Shown: positions 12,728 to 24,175 of the stretch, in pieces
Position numbering within the stretch: position 1 is the first letter of the stretch
Layout: every line of letters begins with the position of its first letter
Assembly (NCBI GenBank): GCA_963932465.1
Contig: OZ010791.1
Coordinates: 319,730,283 to 319,794,282 of the forward strand
Length of the DNA: 64,000 nucleotides
Reading direction: 5' to 3'
Source of the DNA: Maratus speciosus
Lineage: Eukaryota; Arthropoda; Arachnida; Araneae; Salticidae
Notes under the pieces: generated by a model
Databases searched by the model: none
What the model saw: only the letters and a program-made list of their open reading frames with translations
What the model was told of the DNA's origin: nothing
Translations under genes and position numbers: made by a program

Positions 12728-12938
12728 CACATCGAATAAGGTTGGTTGGTTGGTTGTGTTTATGACGGCCAATTATCAGCACTAGATATATAGGCCCTAA
12801 GGAGTGGAGTGCCCTCCGTGGGGTTGTTTCTAAGGGAACCTAACCCGTATTTACGCATGGAAATCCATGGTCCGAAGAAAACCACGAAATTTCCGAACGA
12901 TTAGGCCTTGGCCACTGTTGGTGCCACATCCAATAAGG
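12728..12938 (-). mobile_element. SINE-like insertion with (AACC)n tail and 14-bp TSD
   Basis: The inserted body is 12742-12924. Flanking direct repeats cacatcgaataagg (12728-12741) and cacatccaataagg (12925-12938) differ at one base and form a target-site duplication. On the minus strand the 5' end carries an A-box-like GTGGCCAAGGCC, and the 3' end is a (CAAC)n tail (plus-strand gttggttggttggttg). Length, tail and TSD fit a short retroposon copied by a LINE. The B box is too diverged to name a parent tRNA. Confidence 0.65.
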
Positions 12939-13154
12939 GTGTCTGGATACAATGGATAAGGTACCTTAAGTGGTTCTATGAAACGTGTACAAATTATCAA
13001 GACCTTTGCCAAACATATGGTAAGATTTTATGAAAAGTGATGTATTGAAATTATACTTACTTTGTTTATTCGAGATTTATTCACTTATTTTCCATCATAG
13101 AATGGCATCTTTACAAATTGCTATATGTTTTTCATGATTAACTAAATGAAATAT

Positions 13155-13155
<1 letters not shown>

Positions 13156-13205
<50 letters not shown>
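13156..13205. repeat. T50 homopolymer
   Basis: Fifty consecutive T residues lie inside the right part of the pogo-like element. A run this long is liable to length error in assembly. Confidence 0.9.
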
Positions 13206-13431
13206 CTTATATTGGATGGCCATCTCTCCTCGACTTTAAGGAGAAATGACCATCTGCCATTTTAATTTCAATTTTGTTTAACACTTTTTGTTTTCAATAT
13301 TTAATAAATTTTTGATTAAAATATTATGAGTGTATAAGAATTTTAAATATGCATAAATATTCTCGTATTTGCATTCAAAAAAAATTTATTTTAATCTTTT
13401 GAAACTATGGCCATCTATCCTAGATTTACTC

Positions 13432-14400
13432 TATTAACTGTAAAATAGGTAAAGGAATTAATCCTTATATAAAAAGGGAAGGAAATTTTTATCTAAATAG
13501 ATCTTTGAGAGGAGAATTTCGTTTTCAATTCGGGAATAATAACTGATATGTGATGATTATATAATGTCATCATCACATTCATAATAAAAAAAAAAAAAAA
13601 AAAAAAAAAAAAACTGTGTTGATTTAAATTGGTTTTTCTTTGATAAAGACAACACTTGAATGATATTTGCTGTGTGAACTACATCTCTAACATAAATGTT
13701 TAAACGATAACTATCTGTCGACCATAACAACGGATATCCTGTATTTGTATCACAGCCAACGAAAGAGACAGACGTCGATATTTATACTACTTTAGCTGTC
13801 ACGTGATAAAGATAGCCTGTTTCCATCAAATGTTGAACAGACATGCGATCAAGGTAGGCGTCCCATGTAGATAAGTTTGTTGAACCATTATTTGAAGTAT
13901 ATGTAAACCGTTGGGAAATGGTGGGATTAGGATTGGCGAGGTAGGAAAATGGTTTTGGAATGGTAGGTGCCTTCTAATTCGCAGCTTGTCTCAGCATGGT
14001 TTCCTGACGTAAAGGGTTGCAGCATTGTTTGAATTTGTTGGAAAAAATTAGTTGGCTATTTAGGACAATCCGGACATTTCTTTCTATGGGCCAACGATAA
14101 ATTACAATTAACCAACAACTAGGCAAAGTTGGCACAGACATTTTGTCCCACTTGGGTGAAAACAGTCAAGATTGATGGAGTACCGCGTGCTGAGAATTTC
14201 ATTGGCGGCGATATATATATATCGGTTTTCATGCGAATTTTGGAGACACACTATTTTTTAATCGGTGAATTGTAGCCTTTTGTTATCACATATGTTCTAA
14301 AAACTGCAGTCAAGTCCTTGTAAAAGTGTTTATTTTCAGCGGTTGATAAAGAATACATCACTACCAATACTCACAATTTCGAACCACTCTAAAATATATA
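13432..14400. other. Non-genic spacer
   Basis: Contains an A28 run at 13586-13613 and mixed sequence with a somewhat higher GC patch at 13850-14200. No ORF of note and no recognised element end before the TIR at 14401. Confidence 0.4.
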
Positions 14401-14624
14401 TGTCGTAGGGCTAATTGAGAAATCCGGCTCTTTGAAAAGTGCCGGGCTAATTTAATAATTATATTCATTTTTCCAATCAACCTGATATTTTTCAGATTTA
14501 TTTCAAAGACCCTAAAGAACGTTAGGATAGTTGGAATAAGACAATTTATTTTTCAAACAGCCTAAAATACTTAGGCTCATTGCAAAGGGCCTAGATAGCA
14601 TTAGGTTAATTGCAAAATGACCAC

Positions 14625-15135
14625 TTATTTCAATTCCATCGAACCATAACCCGATCCGAGCAAGACGAAATAATTTCCGTAGAAATGCAACCGACTAGAA
14701 CCTGAAAATTCCATCTGAAGTCAATCCGAAACAAGAACCGACAAAAGATGAAAAAAAAAAAAACCTTTCGAATCGTAACTCGGTCCGAGAAAGACAAAAT
14801 AGTTTTCAGCGACACGTACCGAGCACGACCTGAAAATTCGAATTGAAGCCAATACTAAATCCGATCCGAACCCGACAAAAAAGAAAATTCCACCCAACCA
14901 TAACAAGATTTGTGCAATATAAAATATTTTGTGCTGAAACCAAACCCCACCAGAACCTGAAAATTACATTTGGAGTCCACTCGGAACCAGATGCGTACCC
15001 GAAAAAAATCCACCGAAACGTTACCCGAAGGAATTTACCCGAGAAAAACAAAACAATTTTAGTCGACATGGACCGACCTGAATCTGAAAACTCCAATTAA
15101 GCCTACCCTAAACCTGGCAAATTTCCACCATAACC
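14625..15135 (-). repeat. Subterminal ~120-bp satellite array, left copy
   Basis: Four to five units of about 122 bp run on the minus strand. They are marked by 'ccatcgaaccataacccgat'-like phrases near 14635, 14767, 14889, 15010 and 15126, and by 'gaacctgaaaattcca' phrases. The same unit in the opposite orientation fills 23270-24170. Open frames here in both strands are a by-product of the repeat's low stop density and are not genes. Confidence 0.7.
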
Positions 15136-15789
15136 CAAAATCCTTCAACCCAAATACTAATTGAAAGGAAATTAACCTTTTCAGCTCCGAAGTTAAAATA
15201 ATAATACAAATGCTTTTTCATTGGTTTTTTCCAAATAAAATGACATCGTAAATGACGAAAACAATATCTTTTCTGAAGTTGATTCTTTATGCATTTTGTA
15301 ATTTAGTTTCAGATATATGGATCTAAAACTACAAACCCCCTTAAAACATCAATTTAATAACCATTAATCGAAATTCACGCAATCACAAATTTAAGAGCTT
15401 TACACAAGTAAATAATCTACAAATCCTCAAAATGTTTTATTGAAAAAGATTTAAGTTAAATAATTATGAAAATTTCTCACTTTCTTGGTCATACTGTCTT
15501 TTCGGTATTTTTAGGTATTTTGCAAACTCAGATGAATATAACTTTTATTTTATTGTGGGAATCAGCTTAGATGCTGCCATTTATTCGTTTGCTTTGAACG
15601 CAAAAAAACATTCGTCTATTAAGAAGTGATGTGAAAATCGGACTTTTTGGTTTTTATAAGGAAGAGAATAGTTCCCCGTTCAAGGACCCAGGAACCGAAG
15701 AGGTTAAATCATATTTTAATGCAATTATGAAATGTAGTCTATAATTACATTACAAATACTATTTTTTTTCTTTTATATTTAAAAATGGA
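15136..15789. other. Internal AT-rich part of the TIR element
   Basis: Non-coding; I recognise no motif. It connects the left subterminal array with the inner ~107-bp array. Confidence 0.4.
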
Positions 15790-16735
15790 CATATTGTATG
15801 CTGGAGTATGAATGAAATCCGTAAGTGAGGCAGATTTGTAATGGTTTTCCAGAATTATACGCAGAGTCGATGGCTACTAAAGAAAATTATTGTGAAAAAT
15901 ATATATGAAAATTTTTATATGAATTAAATCTGCAGATGAAGCATATTTTTTATGTTTTTCCAAAATTTACATAGAGAAGAGGATTTGCTAATAAAAATTA
16001 TTATGAAAAATTATATAAATTTTTTATATTAATTAAGTTTATTAATTAAGTTTTTTTTCATAGAATTACGCAGAGAAGATAAGTTTCTAATGATAATGAT
16101 TCTCAAATATATATATATATGAATTTTTATATTAATTAAATCTGCAGATGAGGCAGATTGTTAATGACTTCGCAGTATTAAGCAGGGAAAATATGTTGCT
16201 AAAGAAAATAATTATAAAAATGTATATGAAAATTTCTGCAACAATGACATCTGCAGATAAGGCAGGTTTTTAATTCTTTTCCATCATTACGGAGAACAAG
16301 CAGATTGATTACTAATAAAAGCAATCAGAAAAACCATATAAAATAATTTCTGTAATAATAAAATATGCAGATGAGGCAGATTTTTATTTTCTTACCAGAA
16401 TTACGCAAAGAAAATAAATTGCTAATGAAATGCGTGCGATTTTTTTCATTATTTAAATCTTCAGATGAGGCAGACTTTTTTTTTTTTAATTTCCAAGCAT
16501 CACGCTGGTAAGATGTGTTTCTAATGAAAATAATGAATAAGGAAATTTCAAAAACAATAACATCTACAGGTGAGGCATATTTTTAATATTTTTTCAGCAT
16601 TACGGTGAGAAGGTCGATTGCTAATGAAAATGATTAGAAAAATATATAAGATTTCTGCAATAGTTAAATCTGCAGAAGAGGAAGATTTTTAAAGTTTTCA
16701 CGGCATTATGCAGCGAAAAACTGGCGGTATCTGGG
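15790..16735 (+). repeat. Inner satellite array, about 107 bp per unit
   Basis: About nine units are marked by 'aaatctgcagatgaggcagatt' variants. These begin near 15812, 15929, 16035, 16141, 16252, 16366, 16457, 16564 and 16668. Each is followed by a 'ttccagaattacgcagagaa' variant and 'ttgctaatgaaaat'. Two more units in the same orientation lie near 22936 and 23044, beyond the nested foldback. Confidence 0.65.
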
Positions 16736-16861
16736 TCAGCCTCACAATGTTTTGACTTTCGGGAATAAAAATCTGGTGAAATTAAATTTGAAAAAATAGC
16801 ATTTTAATGTGATAGTTGTATGCCTTAATGATTGAAAATAAAGAAAAAATGGTCAGCAGCG

Positions 16862-16899
<38 letters not shown>

Positions 16900-17130
16900 T
16901 TAACTGAAGTTTATGTTAAACTCGCGAGTTTAATTTTCCTTACCCTTTTACCACTATAACTTTTTATTTTCTTCTAAATTTTTACTTATAATGAATTTTA
17001 ATAGTACACACAGAAAATTCAAATAAGAAATAACAATAATGTAGTATTTTTAGTACAAAAGTTTGGCATAGCATTGTCTTAAAATAGTGTGAAAGAAGGG
17101 ACGGAAGGAAAAAAAGGGGGATGATATAGG

Positions 17131-17565
17131 AAAAGTCCTTCCGGCCAGTGCCGGGAGGAAGAGGTAGCTTTCATAATCCTTATTTTAAAAAAGCCAACTT
17201 ATATCATGCAAACACACGAAGCTCAATTTAGTGGAAACCGAATATAGGAGATTCAATACTAATTTTTATCAATATAATGAATGAGAATTTTGCGAAATTA
17301 GTCAGCTTTATCCAAGCTGCTTTTCTTTAAAGTAACTTATATTTGTTTGCCAAATTCGGCAATTTCTTAAAGTGCCTGTCATTTTAAGACAACGTGGTGG
17401 ATGAGGCCAAGCAGTGAACTTGGTCGAGACCTTAGTAATTGCTGTGCACATGCTCACTCACATCGGAATCGGTTAATATATAGGAGTGCTGTCGCATGCA
17501 AAAAATCAGATTTTTCAAAATGTCACCCACAATAGAAATTGAAACTGCTATATCTGAGCCATTTT
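17131..17565 (-). mobile_element. Tail half of the outer foldback copy
   Basis: This is the minus-oriented tail of the outer copy, starting GTCCTTCCGGCCAGTGCCGG. It matches the tail of the inner copy (19690-20040) in reverse complement and stops at 'gagccatttt', where the inner copy entered. Confidence 0.7.
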
Positions 17566-20040
17566 AGGTAGCTTTCTTTACAAAAAAGCTACCTATTGCA
17601 GCCGTTCGGAGGAAAGCGATTTAAAAAAATTTTGGTATATTTTCATCGATCATGACCCCCAGACCCCGAAACCACCCTCCGTTCAAAATTGATATATATA
17701 TATATATATATATAATATCTGACCTATGTCACACTGTAACTCCCGTAATTATGAACCGATTTCGATGTAATTCGGTGTGTACATAGTACATACCAATGTC
17801 TCGACCGAGTTCGTTGGCCAGCTTCATCCGCCGTTTTGTTTCAAAATGGCGGCCATTTAAAATTTTAAAAAAAATTTAAAACTTGAAATGTGGTACCAAA
17901 AAATTAAAAATGGGAAAATATTTTTTTCTTATGTATTTGACCTTTATACAAAGATTCCGGGGCAGCTTTTGTTTCGTCTATATCTTAAAAAATGGCTGAG
18001 TTATAGCATTTTGAATTTCTAGCGTGGCTGACATTTTGAAACGTCCTGAATTTTGTCACGCGATAAAAGGCGTATTTATGAACTGATTTGGATGTAATTC
18101 GGTCTGTACATAGTACATACCAATCTCTCGACCGAGTTCGTTGGCCAGCTTCATCCGCCATTTTGTTTCAAAATGGCGGCCATTTAAAATTTTTTTAAAA
18201 ATTTAAAATTTGAAATGTGGTACCAAAAAATTGAAAATGGAAAAATATTTTTTTCTTATGTATTTGACCTTTATACAAAGATTTCGGAGCAGTTTTTGTT
18301 TCGTCTATATCTTAAAAAATGGCTGAGTTATAGCATTTTGAATTTCTAGCTAGACTGACATTTTGAAACGTCCTGAATTTTGTCACGCGATAAAAGACGT
18401 ATTTATGAACCGATTTGGATGTAACTTCGTTTATACATAGTACATACCAATGTCTCGACCGGGTTCGTTGGCCAGCTTCACCCGCCATCTTGTTTAAAAA
18501 TGGCGGCCATTTAAATTTTTAAGAAAAATTTAAATTTGAAATGTGGTACCAAAAATTGAAAATTGGAAAAATATTTTCTTCTTATGTGTTTGACCTTGAT
18601 AAAAAGATTCGGGAGCAGTTTTTGTTTCGTCTATATCTTAAGAAATGGCTGAGTCATAGCATTTTGAATTTCTAGCGTGGCTGACTTTTTGAGACGTCCT
18701 GATTTTTCTCACGTAATAACAGGCGTATTTATGAACCGACTTGGATGTTTCTTCGTGTGTACATAGTACATACAAATATCTCGACCGAATTCGTTGGCCA
18801 GCTTCATCCGCCATCTTGTTTCAAAATGCCGGCCATTTAAAAAAATTAAAAAATAAAAAAATTTAAATGAGATACCAAAAAATTGGAAAATGAAAAAGAT
18901 TTTTTTTGTATGTGTTTGACCTTAATACAAAGATTCCGGAACAGTTTTTCTTTCGTCTATATCTAAAAAAAAATGGCTGAGTAATAGCATTTTGAATTTC
19001 TCTTGTGGCTGACATTTTAAAACGACCCGATTTTTGTCACGCGATAACAGGCGTATTTATGAACCTATTTGGATGTAACTTGGTCTGCACATAGTACATA
19101 CCAATGTCTCGACCGAGTTCGTTGGCCAGCTTCATTCGCCATCTTGTTTCAAAAGGGTTGCCATTAAAAAAAAATTAAATTTAAAATTCAAAATGAGGTA
19201 TTAAAAAATTGGAAAATGAAAAAGATTTTTTTTATGTGTTTGGCCTTGATACAAAGATTCCGGAGCAGTTTTTGTTTCTGAAAATTTGTTCTTTTGTTGA
19301 TATCTTAAAAAATGGTTGATTTATAGCACTTTAAATTTCTAGCATGGCTAACATTTTGAAACGATCTTGTATTTGTCACGCGATAACACACGTATTCGCC
19401 TATTTCGATGTAAGAAGGCATGTGGATAGTATACATCAACACCTCGACCAAGTTCGCTGGCCAGATTCATCAGCCATCTTGTTTCAAAATGGCGGCCATT
19501 AAATTAAAAAATATATATATATTTAAAGTGAGGTGCAAAAAAATTAGAAATTGAAAAAGGTTTCTTTCTTAAGTATTTGATCTTGATATAAGGATTCAGG
19601 AGCATTTTTTGTTTGTCTTTACCTTAAAAAATGGCTCAGATATAGCAGTTTCAATATCAATTGTGGGTGACAATTTGAAAAATCTGATTTTTTGCATTCG
19701 ACAGCACTCCTGTATATTAACCGATTCCGATGTGAGTGAGCATGTGCACAGCAATTACTAAGGTCTCGACTAAGGTCTAAGGTCTAAAATGACAGGCACT
19801 TTAAGAAATTGCCGAATTTGGCAGCCAAATATAAGTTACTTTAAAGAAAAGCAGCTTGGATAAAGTTGACTAATTTCGCGAAATTCTCATTCATTATATT
19901 GATAAAAATTAGTATTGAATCTCCTATATTCGGTTTCCACTAAATTGAGCTTCGTGTGTTTGCATGATATAAGTTGGCTTTTTTAAAATAAGGATTATGA
20001 AAGCTACCTCTTCCTCCCGGCACTGGCCGGAAGGACTTTT
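17566..20040 (+). mobile_element. Inner copy of the foldback element, with 327-bp tandem core
   Basis: This is the complete plus-oriented copy. After the AGGTAGCTTT hairpin and a ~130-bp unique leader it holds seven tandem units. They are marked by 'ctcgaccgagttcgttggcc' variants at 17800, 18127, 18454, 18780, 19108, 19443 and 19765, so the period is about 327 bp. A unique tail ends with the CCGGC/GCCGG hairpin near 20017-20030. Later units are more diverged than the first ones. The right end lies in a T run at 20037-20042. Confidence 0.7.
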
Positions 20041-21958
20041 TTAAGGTAAAGACAAACAAAAAATGCTCCTGAATACTTATATCAAGATCAAATACTTAAG
20101 AAAGAAACCTTTTTCAATTTCTAATTTTTTTGCACCTCACTTTAAATATATATATATATATTTTAATTTAATGGCCGCCATTTTGAAACAAGATGGCTGA
20201 TGAATCTGGCCAGCGAACTTGGTCGAGGTGTTGATGTATACTATCCACATGCCTTCTTACATCGAAATAGGCGAATACGTGTGTTATCGCGTGACAAATA
20301 CAAGATCGTTTCAAAATGTTAGCCATGCTAGAAATTCAAAGTGCTATAAATCAACCATTTTTTAAGATATCAACAAAAGAACAAATTTTCAGAAACAAAA
20401 ACTGCTCCGGAATCTTTGTATCAAGGCCAAACACATAAAAAAAAACCTTTTTCATTTTCCAATATTTTAATACCTCATTTTAAATTTTAAATTTTAAATT
20501 AAATTTTTTTTAATGGCAACCCTTTTGAAACAAGATCGCGAATGAAGCTGGACAACGAACTCGGTCTAGACATTGGTATGTACTATGCACAGACCAAGTT
20601 ACATCCAAATAGGTTCATAAATACGCCTGTTATCGCGTGACAAAAATCAGGTCGTTTTAAAATGTCAGCCACAAGAGAAATTCAAAATGCTATTACTCAG
20701 CCATTTTTTTTTAGATATAGACGAAAGAAAAACTGTTCCGGAATCTTTGTATTAAGGTCAAACACATACAAAAAAAAAATCTTTTTCATTTTCCAATTTT
20801 TTGGTATCTCATTTAAATATTTTAATTTTTTAATTTTTTTAAATAGCCGCCATTTTGAAACAAGATGGCGGATGAAGTTGGCCAACGAACTCGGTCGAGA
20901 TATTTGTATGTACTATGTACACACCAAGGTACATCCAAGTCGGTTTATAAATACGCCCGTTATTACGTGAGAAAAATCAGGACGTTTCAAAATGTCAGCC
21001 ACGCTAGAAATTCAAAATGCTATAACTCAGCCATTTCTTAAGATATAGACGAAACAAAAACTGGTCCCGAATCTTTTTATCAAGGTCAAACACATAAGAA
21101 AAAAATATTTTTTCAATTTTCAATTTTTGGTACCACATTTCAAATTTAAATTTTTCTTAAAAATTTAAATGGCCACCATTTTTAAACAAGATGGCGGGTG
21201 AAGCTGGCCAACGAACCCGGTCGAGACATTGGCATGTACTATGTATAAACGAAGTTACATCCAAATCGGTTCATAAATATGCCTTTTATCGCGTGACAAA
21301 ATTCAGGACGTTTCAAAATGTCAGCCACGCTAGAAATTCAAAATGCTATAACTCAGCCATTTTTTAAGATATAGACGAAACAAAAACTGCTCCGAAATCT
21401 TTGTATAAAGGTCAAATACATAAGAAAAAAATATTTTTCCATTTTCAATTTTTTGGTACCCCATTTCAAATTTTAAATTTTTAAAAAATTTTTAAATGGC
21501 CGCCATTTTGAAACAAAATGGCGGATGAAGCTGGCCAACGAACTCGGTCGAGAGATTGGTATGTACTATGTACACACCGAATTACATCCAATTCGGTTCA
21601 TAAATACGCCTTTTATCGCGTGACAAATTTCAGGACGTTTCAAAATGTCAGCCACGCTAGAAATTCAAAATGCTATAACTCAGCCATTTTTTAAGATATA
21701 GACGAAACAAAAACTGCTCCGGAATCTTTGTATAAAGGTCAAATACATAAGAAAAAAATATTTTTCCATTTTTAATTTTTTGGTACCAAATTTCAAGTTT
21801 TAAATTTTTTTAAAAATTTTAAATGGCCGCCATTTTGAAACAAAACGGCGGATGAAGCTGGCCAACGAACTCGGTCGAGACATTGGTATGTACTATGTAC
21901 ACACCGAATTACATCGAAATCGGTTCATAATTACGGGAGTTACAGTGTGACATAGGTC

Positions 21959-21992
<34 letters not shown>

Positions 21993-22116
21993 ATTTTGAA
22001 CGGAGGGTGGTTTCGGGGTCTGGGGGTCATGATCGATGAAAATATACCAAAATTTTTTGAAATCGCTTTCCTCCGAACGGCTGCAATAGGTAGCTTTTTT
22101 GTAAAGAAAGCTACCT
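20041..22116 (-). mobile_element. Head and tandem-core half of the outer foldback copy
   Basis: Six inverted ~327-bp units, marked by 'ccaacgaactcggtcgagac' variants near 20215, 20547, 20881, 21204, 21532 and 21861, form the right arm of a large inverted repeat with 17566-19690. The final ~130 bp, ending in the AGGTAGCTTT hairpin at 22088-22116, is nearly identical to the start of the inner copy. The arms appear to match at roughly 95% or better by eye, so the copies are fairly recent. Short open frames here arise from the repeat. Confidence 0.7.
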
Positions 22117-23265
22117 AAAAAAGGGGCAGTAACGGAAGAAAAAGGGATGGTAAAGATAAAACGGTAAAAATAACCACCTATTTTTAGGCAAATCATGTTA
22201 AGACCAAATAATAGCCACAATGTTAATTGATTTTTAGAAACATTTATTTAATTATTACCGTTATTAATTTACCTCGACAAGTGCAGGAATAAACCTTATG
22301 GATGGTAAGACGATAATAAAACGATAATAAAATCACGATGTTTGAAATGGATATTTATATGCTGATTTACATTCTGCAGTAAATTTCCTGTCAAAGAATT
22401 TTAGCCATTCTTTCTCTAGCATTTTTTTGCATGAGAAAAAAAGTTGACAAAAATTCTGTGACTGCATCTGAAGTGATTTTCTGTATAATTTAACAATAGG
22501 GACGGTAAGTAATATAAAACACACGGACAGAGTTAAAAAGATAATATCAACCGTAAAAATGTATCCAGGTTAATTTTTTGCGACATATTTATATAAATAA
22601 ACTGTCCCAGTTTCGAAAAAAAATTACATTGAATTCCTTTTATTAAAACAATTTTATACAGGCAGCTCCAAACTTAAAAATTAACATCAGGGGCACGGGA
22701 CGGTATAGGAGTTTCCTGGATATTTCGACCCCCAACTTCGTCCAAAACTTATTTATCTCGTTAATATTATTATGCAGCCATGAAATGGGGTGTTTCCCAG
22801 TATATGAAATAAAAAATAACCACAAAAATATGTACTAAAATAAAAATTATTATTCATGGACATAAAAGTCAAAAGATTGTGCGAATGTCCCATCTACTGA
22901 AAAATAAGTAATATATTTTAGGAAAATTTTAAAATAATGGCATTTGCAGATAAGACAGACTTGTTGTGTTTCACCTTTATGTATTAGAAAGTTGGGTTGA
23001 TGAATATAAACAATATAGAAATAAGTAAGAAAAGTGCTGTAACAATTACATCAGCAAACGAAGAAGATTTTTAATATTTTACCAAGAGTTGATTGATTGC
23101 TGAATTAATTTGATAAAAAGAAAAGAAAAAGAAAACCGTCTTATTGGGAGATTTAATGTATGCAACTGATTGATAATTAACGTTAATAAACACTTCTTTG
23201 TATGGCAAAAAATGATTCCCCCTTTCACCCCTCAGTAGAGATATATAAAAAAAATGCGCAGAGAA
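22117..23265. other. Right internal part of the TIR element
   Basis: Non-coding AT-rich sequence with two degenerate units of the ~107-bp repeat near 22936 and 23044. Short minus-strand frames at 22333-22825 have no recognisable similarity and I do not regard them as genes. Confidence 0.4.
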
Positions 23266-23269
23266 GACA

Positions 23270-23505
23270 ATGACTAAGAGTCTACGTATAATTTCAAAGG
23301 GGTTGACTTCAAATGCAAATTTCAGGTCTGTCGAGTTGCGTTTACACGGAAATATTTTGTCTTCGACAGATCGGGTTACGGTTGGTTGGAATTTTCTTTT
23401 TTTCGTGTTCGGATCAGGTTTCGGGTACACTTTCAGGCTCTGGTCGATGCGTGTTCACAGAAGTTATTTTGTCTACTCCGGATCGGGTTACGGTTCGGTG
23501 GAATA

Positions 23506-23545
<40 letters not shown>

Positions 23546-24175
23546 TGGGGGGGGGGGGGGGTCGGATAGGGATTCGTGTTGAATTCAAATGGAATCTTCA
23601 ATTCTGGTCGACTTGCGTTTCGATGGAAAATGTCTTCTCTTAGTAAGATCCGGTTGCGGTTAGATAGAATTTTCTTTCGGGTTCGGATAGGATTTAGTGT
23701 AGACATCAATTGAAATTTTCAGGTTCTGTTGGGTGCGTGTCAACAAAAATTATTTTCTATTTTTCGGATCGCGTTACTGTTCGCTGGAATTTTACTTTTT
23801 TGTGTTCGAAGAGGGTTTCGGGTTGAATTCAAATGGGATTTTCAGATTCTACTCGGGTTGCATTTCGACGGAAATTATTTTAACTTGGAAAGATCGGATT
23901 GCAGTGGAATAAAATTATTTTTTTGTCATTTTCGGATAAGGTTTAGGTAGACTTTAATTGAAATTTTCAGGTTCTGGTCATTGCGTGTCGACGGTAATTA
24001 TTTTGTCTTTTTCGAATCAGATTACGGTTCAATGGATTTTTATTCGGGTTCGTATAGGGTGTCGGGTTGAATTCAAAAAGAATTTTCAGGTTTTAGTCGT
24101 GTTGCATTTCCACGGAAATTATTTTGTCTTAATTGGATCGAGTTACGGTTCTATGGAACTGAAACAAGTGGTCAC
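23270..24175 (+). repeat. Subterminal ~120-bp satellite array, right copy
   Basis: Units are marked by 'gatcgggttacggttcggtgg' variants at about 23371, 23483, 23650, 23771, 23895, 24019 and 24139, and by 'ttttcaggttctggtc' variants between them. The longer third interval is due to an (AT)n-T19-G15 expansion at 23502-23561. Overlapping open frames are repeat artefacts. Confidence 0.7.
23502..23561. repeat. (AT)n-T19-G15 compound tract
   Basis: An AT dinucleotide run (23502-23527) passes directly into T19 (23528-23546) and G15 (23547-23561). The G15 could form a quadruplex or mark an assembly-prone site. Confidence 0.9.

Larger units (their letters stand above)
11897..13431. mobile_element. 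Non-autonomous pogo-like TIR element (1.5 kb)
   Basis: The left end GGGTAACTCTAGGATAGAT and the right end, read inward, GAGTAAATCTAGGATAGAT are inverted copies. They continue to 'AACCATAG'/'GGCCATAG', giving about 28 bp. Both are flanked by TA. A short motif 'gaggagagatggccac' and its complement recur inside near both ends (11924, 12272, 12295, 13215), like subterminal binding repeats. No transposase frame is present. It contains a SINE at 12742-12924 and a T50 run at 13156-13205. Confidence 0.65.
17131..22116. mobile_element. Self-nested satellite-cored foldback element (HINE-like)
   Basis: A plus-oriented copy (17566-20040) lies inside a minus-oriented copy whose halves are 17131-17565 and 20041-22116. 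Rejoining the flanks restores the unit phrase 'gagccattttttaagg', as seen in other units. Each copy starts with AGGTAGCTTTC, which closes a hairpin with AAAGCTACCT 29 bp later. Each copy ends with GAAAGCTACCT, about 28 bp of spacer containing the CCGGC-actg-GCCGG hairpin, then GGACTTTT. Inverted repeats terminal at one end and subterminal at the other, a 3' hairpin and a T|T insertion point match the known layout of Helentron-associated elements. That assignment is inferred. There is no coding capacity. Confidence 0.65.

Noticed and set aside
14630..15100. Overlapping long open frames on both strands
   Set aside because: They coincide with the ~120-bp satellite, show no domain, and occur in several frames at once.
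20662..20970. 102-codon plus-strand frame
   Set aside because: It lies within the inverted 327-bp repeat array; other units have stops at the same positions and no conserved protein emerges.
17800..21900. Regular repeats resembling a CRISPR array
   Set aside because: The units are ~327 bp with no short repeat/unique spacer alternation, and the window is eukaryotic. They are tandem repeats of the foldback element.
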